In this document: one piece after another, positions 8,514 to 15,557 of the stretch | Numbering within the stretch: the first letter of the stretch is position 1 | Layout: each line of letters begins with the position of its first letter | DNA from: Hymenobacter arizonensis | GTDB taxonomy: Bacteria; Bacteroidota; Bacteroidia; Cytophagales; Hymenobacteraceae | Assembly: GCF_900115775.1 (NCBI RefSeq) | Contig: NZ_FOXS01000013.1 | Location: 1 to 39,019 of the forward strand | Direction: 5' to 3' | DNA: 39,019 nucleotides | Made by a program: the position numbers and the translations under genes | The notes under the pieces: generated by a model | Database searches by the model: none | Told to the model about the DNA's origin: nothing | The model's input: only the letters and a program-made list of their open reading frames with translations

Positions 8514-9581
8514 TTAGGCAGTCTGCTTGCGCAGCGACGACGCCCGCACCACCAGCTGCGGCTGCAGCACCACCTGGCGCTGCGAAAACGACATTCCCTC
8601 GGCCGCCAGCAGCTCGGTAAATAGTCGGAACGCGGCTTGGCCCATCTCCTCGGTGCGCTGGTCGACGGAGGTAATCATGGGCTCGGCCACCAGCGTCAGG
8701 GCCTCGTTGCTGAAGCCGGCCAGGGCCACGTCCTGCGGCACGCGGATGCCGCGGCTTTTCAGCAGTTGCAGCGCCCCCAATACGGCGGGGTCGCCGGGTG
8801 CAAACACGGCGTCGGGCGGCGAAGGCAGCTTCAGGAGCTCGGCCATGCAGGCGGCGCCGCCCTCCAGGGTCATGTCGCAGTCTGTCATCAGGTCGTCATC
8901 CGGAGCAATGCCGTAGCTCTGCAGGGCGTCGAGGTAGCCTTGGCGGCGGTTCTTGTAGATGTTCAGGTGCTGCAGGCCGGCAAAGTGGGCCACGCGGCGG
9001 CAGCCCTGCTCCAATAGGTGGCGCGTGGCCTGGTAGGCGCCTTCGCGGTCGTTGAGCAGCACGGCGTTCACGTTGTTGCCCTCCAGAATGCGGTCGAAGA
9101 AAACCAGCGGCACGCCGTACTTGCGCACCTTCTCGAAGTGCCGAAAATCCAGGGTGGTGTGCGACACCGATACTAAAATGCCGGCCACTTGCGCACTGAG
9201 CAGGGTTTCGAGGTTTTTGCGCTCTTGCACCACGTCTTCGCTCGACTGGCAGATAATGACGCTGAAGCCCGCCTTGCTGGCCGCCGTTTCGATGCCGTGC
9301 ACCGCCGAGGCAAAAAAGCGCCCCTCGATGTAGGGCACAATCACGCCCAGCAGCTTGCTCTTGCCCTTGCGCAGGGCCGCCGCCAGGTGGTTGGGCTGGT
9401 AGTTCAGCTTCTTGGCCAGCTTGAGCACCGCCTGCTTGGTGGCCGGACCGATGCTGTGGTGGTCGCTCAACGCCCGCGAAATCGTGGTCATCGACACGCC
9501 CAACTCCCGGGCCAAATCGGCCATGGAAACAGGAGTAGTGACGTCGCTTAATTCTTTCCTTGGGGTACGACGAGAAGCCAT
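8514..9581 (-). CDS. LacI-family transcriptional regulator
   Basis: DNA-binding repressor/activator with a sugar-sensing periplasmic-binding-protein-like core, cytoplasmic. With the ATG at 9581 (MASRRTPRKE) it is 355 residues. An ATG at 9614 would add 11 non-conserved residues. The helix-turn-helix is at about 18-37 (VSMADLARELGVSMTTISRA), followed by the hinge helix (NYQPNHLAAALRKGKSKLLG) and effector domain motifs (GVIVPYIEGRFFASAVHGIE, PDAVFAPGDPAVLGALQ, GIRVPQDVALAGFSNE). It lies between the second LacI gene and the sigma gene on the same strand. The ligand is unknown. Given the locus, a xylose, xylobiose, arabinose or uronate derivative is the natural guess. Confidence 0.94.
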   Translation of the reverse strand: MASRRTPRKELSDVTTPVSMADLARELGVSMTTISRALSDHHSIGPATKQAVLKLAKKLNYQPNHLAAALRKGKSKLLGVIVPYIEGRFFASAVHGIETAASKAGFSVIICQSSEDVVQERKNLETLLSAQVAGILVSVSHTTLDFRHFEKVRKYGVPLVFFDRILEGNNVNAVLLNDREGAYQATRHLLEQGCRRVAHFAGLQHLNIYKNRRQGYLDALQSYGIAPDDDLMTDCDMTLEGGAACMAELLKLPSPPDAVFAPGDPAVLGALQLLKSRGIRVPQDVALAGFSNEALTLVAEPMITSVDQRTEEMGQAAFRLFTELLAAEGMSFSQRQVVLQPQLVVRASSLRKQTA

Positions 9582-9788
9582 TTTACGGAAGCCAGTGAAT
9601 AGGGGGAGGACCAACTTGCATTAAGTGGCTTTGGGCCACGGCAGCTAAAATTTCGTGTCAGCCGACTGCGAACGTGCAGCGTTTGTTCGGCTCTGTAATT
9701 CTCCGCTTAAGCCCCTAGGCCCTCAGCATCGAGCGGCCTTGGCCAAGCAAGAATCAAGTGAGGGCAGCAGGTTGGTTCGCCCACTTAT

Positions 9789-10970
9789 TTAAATGGATAA
9801 GCTGAACAGCTCGCCCTTGCCCTTCAGCGAGGAGCCGCGAATCACCAGCTCGCCGGTGATGACGAAGGTGCGGGGCTGGAAATCTTCCTTCTGGCGGACT
9901 TGCTCCAAGAACAGTCGCGCGGCTTGCTGACCAATGCGGTAGGGGTGGAGGTTGACGGTGGTGAGGCCGGGCTCTATCATGGAAGCCATGAACTCGTCGC
10001 CGAAGCCGACCACGGCAATGTCGTCGGGCACGCGCAGGCCGCGTTTTTTGAGGGCCACCAGCAGGTCGAAGGCGTTGGTGTAGTTGATGGCGAAGATGGC
10101 ATCGGGCGGCTCGGGCAGGGCCAGCCACTTGTCGAGCGCCGCCACGGCTTCCTCGGTGCGGAACTCAATGTGAACCTCGTATTCGGGGCGCAGCGGCAGA
10201 TTATACCGCTTTAGCGCGTGTTGGTAGCCCGCCAATCGATTGCGGGAAATAAGCAAGGATTCCGGACCGGCGAGGATGGCAATGCGGCGGGCGCCTTGCT
10301 GAATCAGGTGCTCGGTGACGTTGAACGCGCCATTCCAGTCGTCCAGAATCACTTTGGCGCTGTCCACTTCATTGCTCACGCGGTCGAAATGCACCACGGG
10401 CACGCCCCGGCAGGCGGCGGGCTTAACGTGGTCGAAGTTCTCGGTTTCGCGGGAGTGGCAGATGAGCAGGCCGTCGACGCGGCTGGCCACCAGGGCCTGC
10501 ACGTTGCTCACCTCCGTTTCGTACGATTCCTTTGATTGACAAATCATTACCCGGTAGCCCGCCTCGGAAGCCACCGACTGAATGCCGCTCACGACGGTGG
10601 CAAAAAAAGGCCGCTCAATGTCTGGGATGATAACGCCCAGCGTGTGCGTCTCGCGGCTTTTTAGGCTTTGGGCCAGCAGGTTGGGGTGGTAGTCCATTTG
10701 GCGGGCTACGTCCAGGATGGCCTGGCGCGTCACGGGGCTGATGTCGGTGTGCCCGTTCAGCGCCCGCGATACCGTGGACGAGGCCACGCCCACGGCCTTG
10801 GCCACGTCGCCGATGGTGGTTTGGCTGCGTCGGCGCTCGGTGAGTTGGCCGGCGGGCTTTTCTTCCGTGAAGTGGTAGTCGCAGGTTTTGCAAAGAAAGC
10901 GTTGGCGGCCCCGCACGAAGCCCGCCTTTAGAACCGAGCTACTCAGCTTGCATTTAACGCAGGTTATCAT
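9789..10970 (-). CDS. LacI-family regulator with N-terminal CxxC zinc ribbon
   Basis: The ATG at 10970 (MITCVKCK) gives 393 residues. An upstream ATG at 11084 would run the gene through an A/T-rich stretch with a TACCTTTG promoter-like box (11042-11049, minus strand), so it is unlikely. Residues 1-35 form a zinc ribbon: Cys4-x2-Cys7, GFVRGRQRFLCKTC with Cys27 and Cys30, then DYHFTEE. This pattern is best known at the N-terminus of IS1-type transposases. A standard LacI helix-turn-helix follows at about 52-71 (TTIGDVAKAVGVASSTVSRA), then the hinge and effector domain (LGVIIPDIERPFFATVVSGI, PDAIFAINYTNAFDLLVALK, GLRVPDDIAVVGFGDE). It is transcribed divergently from uxuA, so it probably controls the uronate operon and itself. 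The role of the ribbon (extra DNA contact, dimer or metal sensing) is inference. Confidence 0.92.
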   Translation of the reverse strand: MITCVKCKLSSSVLKAGFVRGRQRFLCKTCDYHFTEEKPAGQLTERRRSQTTIGDVAKAVGVASSTVSRALNGHTDISPVTRQAILDVARQMDYHPNLLAQSLKSRETHTLGVIIPDIERPFFATVVSGIQSVASEAGYRVMICQSKESYETEVSNVQALVASRVDGLLICHSRETENFDHVKPAACRGVPVVHFDRVSNEVDSAKVILDDWNGAFNVTEHLIQQGARRIAILAGPESLLISRNRLAGYQHALKRYNLPLRPEYEVHIEFRTEEAVAALDKWLALPEPPDAIFAINYTNAFDLLVALKKRGLRVPDDIAVVGFGDEFMASMIEPGLTTVNLHPYRIGQQAARLFLEQVRQKEDFQPRTFVITGELVIRGSSLKGKGELFSLSI

Positions 10971-11041
10971 CTTGGTTTGTACTTTTTGTGGAAAAAGGCC
11001 TTGCTCGATACCGGTTGCTGCCTCCGCTTTGTCTAGTTGTT

Positions 11042-11049
11042 CAAAGGTA
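11042..11049 (-). promoter_or_regulatory. Promoter -7 box TACCTTTG for the zinc-ribbon LacI gene
   Basis: Exact match to the Bacteroidota -7 consensus TAnnTTTG on the leftward strand, followed by about 65 bases of leader before the ATG at 10970. A clear -33 TTG is not seen. An A/T tract lies upstream instead. Confidence 0.45.
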
Positions 11050-11090
11050 ATGCACAAATTTTTTTTTAGGGCATCGCATAACAAAGATAT

Positions 11091-11124
11091 CTATCGGGAA
11101 CGATTCCGGAAACGTTACCGATAG
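11091..11124. promoter_or_regulatory. Candidate operator, outer inverted repeat CTATCGG...CCGATAG
   Basis: Seven-base perfect inverted repeat (11091-11097 and 11118-11124) enclosing two CG-centred near-palindromes, GGAACGATTCC (11097-11107) and GGAAACGTTACC (11108-11119). It lies between the divergent lacI-type and uxuA starts. CG-centred palindromes of this size are typical LacI-family sites. The 11-mer TTCCGGAAACG at 11104-11114 recurs inverted at 11215-11225. Confidence 0.5.
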
Positions 11125-11165
11125 TTTTTATGCGAAAACAAGTTGTTAAGGGTGTTTTTTGGGTG

Positions 11166-11195
11166 TTGACATTACGGTAACAAGGTGTACTTTCG
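11166..11195 (+). promoter_or_regulatory. Promoter of the uxuA-GH67-SDR-susCD operon
   Basis: TTG at 11166-11168, 19-base spacer, then TACTTTCG at 11188-11195 (7 of 8 to TAnnTTTG). The spacing is that of the Bacteroidota housekeeping promoter. The spacer contains the near-palindrome TTACGGTAAC, and its CGGTAAC is the inverse of GTTACCG at 11114-11120. Predicted start near 11202, leaving about 92 bases of leader. Confidence 0.55.
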
Positions 11196-11214
11196 GTACG
11201 AAGTCCAGCAAATG

Positions 11215-11225
11215 CGTTTCCGGAA
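11215..11225. promoter_or_regulatory. Second operator-like copy (CGTTTCCGGAA), downstream of the uxuA promoter
   Basis: Exact inverted copy of the 11-mer at 11104-11114, about 111 bp away centre to centre and just after the predicted transcription start. Two sites bracketing a promoter are usual for looping LacI-family repressors. This is inferred from position and sequence only. Confidence 0.45.
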
Positions 11226-11294
11226 GCTTTTCGGGTATACTACGCAACCAGGGGGCTACTGGTATAGATAAATTGTATTCTGCCGAAGAGTCTT

Positions 11295-12533
11295 ATGCTA
11301 CACACCATGCGTTGGTTCGGTCCGCACGACCCCGTTTCGCTTTTCGACATCCGGCAGGCCGGGTGCACGGGAGTGGTTACGGCCCTGCACCAGCTGCCCG
11401 TGGGCGCAGTGTGGCCCGTGAGCGAAATCCAGGCCCGCCAGCAGCTCATCGAAGCCGACAACGCCACGCACACCCCCCTGCACTGGGCGGTGGTGGAAAG
11501 CCTGCCGGTGCACGAAGACATCAAAAAAGGCCGGCCCTCGCGCGAGCTGTATATAGCCAACTACAAAGAGTCGCTGCGCAACCTGGCGGCCTGCGGCATC
11601 CGCACGGTGTGCTACAACTTCATGCCGGTGCTGGACTGGTCGCGCACCAACCTGCACTACGAAATGCCCGACGGCTCGCTGGCCCTGCGCTTTGTGTGGC
11701 AGGACTTCGCGCTGTTCGACCTCTGCATTCTGAAGCGCCCCGGCGCCGCAAACGATTACGAAGTGTCGGTAGCGGCAGCCGCCCACGAGCAGTTCGCCGC
11801 CATGAGCGCCGTGGAAGTGGCCGCGCTCACCAACACGGTGCTCCTGGGTTTGCCCGGCTCCGAAGAAGCATTTGAGCTAGCCGGCTTTCAGACCTTGCTG
11901 AATGAATACGCGGCCATCGACGCTGCGGCCCTGCGCGAGAACCTACACTACTTCATTAGCGAAGTGGCGCCCGTGGCCGAAGAGCTAGGCATCGGCCTCT
12001 GCATTCACCCCGACGACCCGCCTTACCCGCTGCTGGGCCTGCCCCGCGTGGTAAGCACCGAAGCCGACATTGCCCAACTGATGGCCGCCTGCGACGTGCC
12101 GGCCAACGGCCTCACGTTCTGCACGGGCTCGTTGGGTGTACGGGCCGATAACGACTTGGCGGCCATTGCCCGCCGGTTTGGGCCGCGCATTCATTTCGTG
12201 CACCTGCGCGCCACCAAGCGCGAGGACAACCCGCGCAATTTCCACGAAGCCGACCACCTCGAAGGCGACGTGGACATGTACGCCGTGGTGCGCGAGCTGG
12301 TGCTAGAAGAGCAGCGCCGCGCCGAGTTCGGCGGCCACGCCCTGCCCATGCGCCCCGACCACGGGCACCAGATGCTCGACGACCTCAAGAAGAAAACCTA
12401 CCCCGGCTACTCAGCCATCGGCCGCCTGCGCGGGCTGGCTGAGCTGCGCGGCCTGGAATACGGCATCCGGCGCGGGCTGGCCGCGGAAGCCCCGCCACCC
12501 AGGCGCCACGCCGAAGCCCCGCAATACTCTTAA
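11295..12533 (+). CDS. uxuA: Mannonate dehydratase
   Basis: Converts D-mannonate to 2-keto-3-deoxy-D-gluconate in glucuronate breakdown, cytoplasmic and metal-dependent (TIM barrel). 412 residues, close to the usual ~390. The start shows the family signature RWFGPHDPVSLFDIRQAG and GVVTALHQLPVG. Further family blocks: NLAACGIRTVCYNFMPVLDW, LCIHPDDPPYPLLGLPRVVS, FCTGSLGVRADND, IHFVHLRAT, and MRPDHGHQMLDD near the C-terminus. The first ATG (11295) or the one at 11307 (MRWFGP) could be used. It is the first gene of a rightward operon with GH67 and an SDR, which matches use of the glucuronate they release. The last ~15 residues are a proline-rich tail. Confidence 0.96.
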   Translation: MLHTMRWFGPHDPVSLFDIRQAGCTGVVTALHQLPVGAVWPVSEIQARQQLIEADNATHTPLHWAVVESLPVHEDIKKGRPSRELYIANYKESLRNLAACGIRTVCYNFMPVLDWSRTNLHYEMPDGSLALRFVWQDFALFDLCILKRPGAANDYEVSVAAAAHEQFAAMSAVEVAALTNTVLLGLPGSEEAFELAGFQTLLNEYAAIDAAALRENLHYFISEVAPVAEELGIGLCIHPDDPPYPLLGLPRVVSTEADIAQLMAACDVPANGLTFCTGSLGVRADNDLAAIARRFGPRIHFVHLRATKREDNPRNFHEADHLEGDVDMYAVVRELVLEEQRRAEFGGHALPMRPDHGHQMLDDLKKKTYPGYSAIGRLRGLAELRGLEYGIRRGLAAEAPPPRRHAEAPQYS

Positions 12534-12559
12534 TACTCTCCGCCTCCCAAATCCCACCC

Positions 12560-14689
12560 ATGTTGCTCCGGTCTCTTTTGCTATTGTTGGTATTTGTCGC
12601 CGCCGCGCCCCGCACCCGGGCCGACGACGGCTATCGGCTGTGGCTGAAGTACGACCTGATATCGGACGTGGCCCAGCGCAACGCCTACCGGCAGGCGACC
12701 CAATACATTGCCGCCGATGGCAGCTCCGCGGTGCTGAAAACGGCCGCTGCTGAGTTGCAGCGCGGCTTGCAGGGCCTGTTGGGGCAGCCGGTGCCGGTGG
12801 TGGCCAAGGCGGAGGCCGGCAGTACCAAGCGCGGCATTCTGCTTTTGGTAAGCCCGACTGCAAACGTTCCCGGTAGTTCCGACGCCAGCCGCGACGGCTA
12901 CCGCATTCTCACTCAGGGCCGCAATCTGGTGGTGACCGGTAGGAGCGAGGCCGGCGTGCTCTACGGCGTGTTTGCCCTGCTGCGGCAGCTGCAAACGCGG
13001 CAGCCCGTGGCTAACCTGGCCACGGCCAGCAGCCCGCGCATTCAATACCGCATGCTGAATCACTGGGACAACCCCAACGGCACCGTGGAGCGCGGCTACG
13101 CCGGTTCCTCCATCTGGAAATGGTACGAGCTGCCCGAGAACCTTGACCCGCGCTACACCGACTACGCCCGAGCCAACGCTTCCATTGGCATCAATGGCGT
13201 GGCCATTAACAACGTGAATGCCAGCGCCCGCTACCTCACGCCGGAATATTTGCAGAAGGTGAAAGCGCTGGCGGGCGTGTTTCGTCCCTACGGCATCCGG
13301 GTGTATTTGTCGGTGTTTTGGGCGGCGCCCAAAGTTATTGGCGGCCTGAAAACCTCCGACCCGCTCGACCCGCAGGTGAAGCAGTGGTGGGCGGCCCGCA
13401 CCGCCGAGATTTATAAGACCATTCCCGACTTCGGCGGCTTTCTGGTGAAGGCCAACTCCGAAGGCGAGCCCGGCCCGCAGGACTACGGCCGCAACCACGC
13501 CGACGGCGCCAACATGCTGGCCGAGGCCCTGGGCACTCACGACGGCATTGTGATGTGGCGCGCCTTCGTGTACAAGGCCAACAGCAACGGCGACCGGTTC
13601 CGGGAAGCCTACGAGGAGTTCAAGCCGCTCGATGGCAAGTTCTCGCCCAAGGTGCTGGTGCAGGTGAAGAACGGCCCGATTGACTTCCAGGCCCGCGAGC
13701 CCTTCCACCCGCTGTTTGGGGCTATGCCTAAAACGCCGCTGGTGCTCGAAGTGCAGATTACGCAGGAGTACCTGGGCTTTGCCACGCACTTGGTGTACCT
13801 GGCGCCCATGTTCAAAGAGTGCCTCGATTCGGATACTCAAACCAAGGGAGCCGGCTCGACGGTGGCCAAGGTGGTGGACGGCACCGTCGACCAGCACCGC
13901 GTCAGCGGCATTGCCGGCGTGGCCAACATCGGCTCCGACCGCAACTGGACCGGCCACCCCATGGGCCAGGCCAACTGGTACGCCTTCGGCCGCCTGGCCT
14001 GGGACCACAGCCTGACTTCGGCTGGCATCGCCACGGAGTGGGCCAAAATGACCCTGACTAACCAGCCCGCGGCCGTGGCCACCATTGTGGACGTGATGAC
14101 GAAGTCACGCGACATCTACGTGCGCTACACCACGCCGCTGGGCCTGCACCACATCATGGGCGAAAGCATTCACTACGGCCCCCAGCCCTGGCTGGCCAAA
14201 GCCGGCCGGCCCGACTGGACGTCGGTGTACTACCACAAAGCCGACTCCATGGGCCTGGGTTTCAACCGCACGGCCACCGGCAGCAACGCTCTGGCCCTGT
14301 ACTCGCCGGGCGTGCAGGCGCAGTGGGGCGACCCCAAAACCTGCCCGCCCAACTACCTGCTCTGGTTCCACCACGTGGGCTGGCAGCAGCCGCTGCCCAC
14401 CGGCCGCACCCTCTGGCACGAGCTGGTGACCCGCTACTACACCGGCGCCGACTCCGTGACGTGGATGCAGCAGCGCTGGGCCAGCGTGAAGCCCGCCGTG
14501 GACCCTGCCCTTTTCAACGATGTGACGGCCCGCCTCAAGATTCAGCGGCAGGAAGCCCTGTGGTGGCGCGATGCCTGCGTGCTCTACTTCCAGACCTACG
14601 CCCGCCAGCCCATTCCGGCGCCCTTCACGCCGCCCACCCGCACCCTGGCCGAAGTCAAAAGCCTGGTCGACCTCTATCAACTGAAATAA
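12560..14689 (+). CDS. GH67 alpha-glucuronidase
   Basis: Removes (4-O-methyl-)D-glucuronate from the non-reducing end xylose of glucurono-xylooligosaccharides. 709 residues with a signal peptide (LLLLLVFVAAAPRTRA), so it is expected to be periplasmic, where SusC/D-imported oligomers arrive. It has an N-terminal alpha/beta domain (about 30-150), a TIM barrel (about 155-480) and a C-terminal helical domain. Catalytic residues by family pattern: general acid Glu301 in KANSEGEPGP, with Asp375 in NGPIDFQ and Glu403 in QITQEYLG as the paired base. The 28-residue spacing of the last two matches known GH67 enzymes. FGAMPKTP, YHKADSMGLGFNRT and LWFHHVGW are also family blocks. It starts 26 bases after uxuA and ends 24 bases before the SDR. 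Confidence 0.97.
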   Translation: MLLRSLLLLLVFVAAAPRTRADDGYRLWLKYDLISDVAQRNAYRQATQYIAADGSSAVLKTAAAELQRGLQGLLGQPVPVVAKAEAGSTKRGILLLVSPTANVPGSSDASRDGYRILTQGRNLVVTGRSEAGVLYGVFALLRQLQTRQPVANLATASSPRIQYRMLNHWDNPNGTVERGYAGSSIWKWYELPENLDPRYTDYARANASIGINGVAINNVNASARYLTPEYLQKVKALAGVFRPYGIRVYLSVFWAAPKVIGGLKTSDPLDPQVKQWWAARTAEIYKTIPDFGGFLVKANSEGEPGPQDYGRNHADGANMLAEALGTHDGIVMWRAFVYKANSNGDRFREAYEEFKPLDGKFSPKVLVQVKNGPIDFQAREPFHPLFGAMPKTPLVLEVQITQEYLGFATHLVYLAPMFKECLDSDTQTKGAGSTVAKVVDGTVDQHRVSGIAGVANIGSDRNWTGHPMGQANWYAFGRLAWDHSLTSAGIATEWAKMTLTNQPAAVATIVDVMTKSRDIYVRYTTPLGLHHIMGESIHYGPQPWLAKAGRPDWTSVYYHKADSMGLGFNRTATGSNALALYSPGVQAQWGDPKTCPPNYLLWFHHVGWQQPLPTGRTLWHELVTRYYTGADSVTWMQQRWASVKPAVDPALFNDVTARLKIQRQEALWWRDACVLYFQTYARQPIPAPFTPPTRTLAEVKSLVDLYQLK

Positions 14690-14713
14690 TTTTTCGCTGC
14701 AACTATCCCCGAT

Positions 14714-15523
14714 ATGGAACACCAATCATACTCTAACGGCGCTGCAGTCGCCGAACATCCGCAGCCGGCTAACGTCTTCTCGCTCGAAGGCAAGCTGGCC
14801 CTAGTTACGGGCGGCGGCACGGGCATCGGCCTCGAAATTGCCCGCTGCATGACGGCGGCCGGCGCCACGGTGGTTATCACTGGCCGCCGCGAAGAAGTGC
14901 TCCGCGATGCCGTGGAAGGCATGGGCGAGTCCGCCCAATACATCGTCAACGACATTACGGATTTGGCCTCCATCGACGGCTTGGTAGCGCAGATTGAAGC
15001 CACCTACGGCCCTCTGGATATTCTGGTGAACAACGCCGGCATCAACCTCAAAAAGCCCGCTCTGGAGGTGACCGATGAAGAGTTCAGCCGCATTCTGCAT
15101 ACCAACCTGCACTCGGTATTTGCCCTGACGCGGGCTTGCGCGGCACGCATGGTGGCCCGCCGCAAGGGCACCATCCTCATGATTTCTTCGATGGCCGCCT
15201 ACTACGGCATCGACCGCGTGGTGGCCTACGCGGCCTCCAAGTCGGCGGTGGAGGGCATGGTGAAGGTGCTGGCCTCGGAGTTCTCCTGCCACAACGTGCG
15301 CGTGAACGCCATTGCCCCCGGCTTCATCGAAACCGAGATGAGCCGCAAGGCCATGAACTCCGACCCCGACCGCCGCGACCGCGCCATGCGCCGCACGCCC
15401 ATGGGCGCATTCGGCAAGCCTTCCGACATCGGCCACGCGGCCGTGTTCCTGGCCTCGGAGGGCGCGCGCTACATCACCGGCGTCTCGCTTCCCGTCGACG
15501 GCGGCAATTCCATAGGCTTTTAA
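14714..15523 (+). CDS. SDR oxidoreductase, probable D-fructuronate reductase (UxuB role)
   Basis: Classical short-chain dehydrogenase/reductase, 269 residues. Rossmann glycine motif TGGGTGIG (32-39), NNAG (106-109), catalytic Ser159, Tyr172 and Lys176 (YAASK), and the C-terminal YITGVSLPVDGGNSIGF. Its place between GH67/uxuA and susC, with no classical long-chain UxuB in the window, suggests it reduces fructuronate to mannonate and so supplies UxuA. SDR-type enzymes are known to fill this role in some bacteria. A gluconate 5-dehydrogenase or KduD-like activity cannot be excluded. About 22 residues precede the Rossmann fold, slightly longer than usual. An internal start near the fold is possible but no better ATG is seen. 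Confidence 0.9.
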   Translation: MEHQSYSNGAAVAEHPQPANVFSLEGKLALVTGGGTGIGLEIARCMTAAGATVVITGRREEVLRDAVEGMGESAQYIVNDITDLASIDGLVAQIEATYGPLDILVNNAGINLKKPALEVTDEEFSRILHTNLHSVFALTRACAARMVARRKGTILMISSMAAYYGIDRVVAYAASKSAVEGMVKVLASEFSCHNVRVNAIAPGFIETEMSRKAMNSDPDRRDRAMRRTPMGAFGKPSDIGHAAVFLASEGARYITGVSLPVDGGNSIGF

Positions 15524-15557
15524 CCTTTTTACTATCCACCACAAAATCCCACACCTC

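Noticed and set aside
8396..8620. Short plus-strand open frame between sigma and the LacI gene
   Set aside because: It overlaps the 3' end of the LacI gene in antisense and its alanine/proline-rich end is a composition artefact.
10863..10970. Zinc ribbon as a leftover insertion sequence inserted into a regulator
   Set aside because: The ribbon is in frame with the LacI part, has all four cysteines, and no terminal repeats or transposase remains flank it; a genuine fused domain is more likely.
10971..11084. Upstream extension of the ribbon-LacI gene to an ATG at 11084
   Set aside because: The added residues are not conserved-looking and the stretch contains a TACCTTTG promoter-like box and an A/T tract, so it is more likely non-coding leader.
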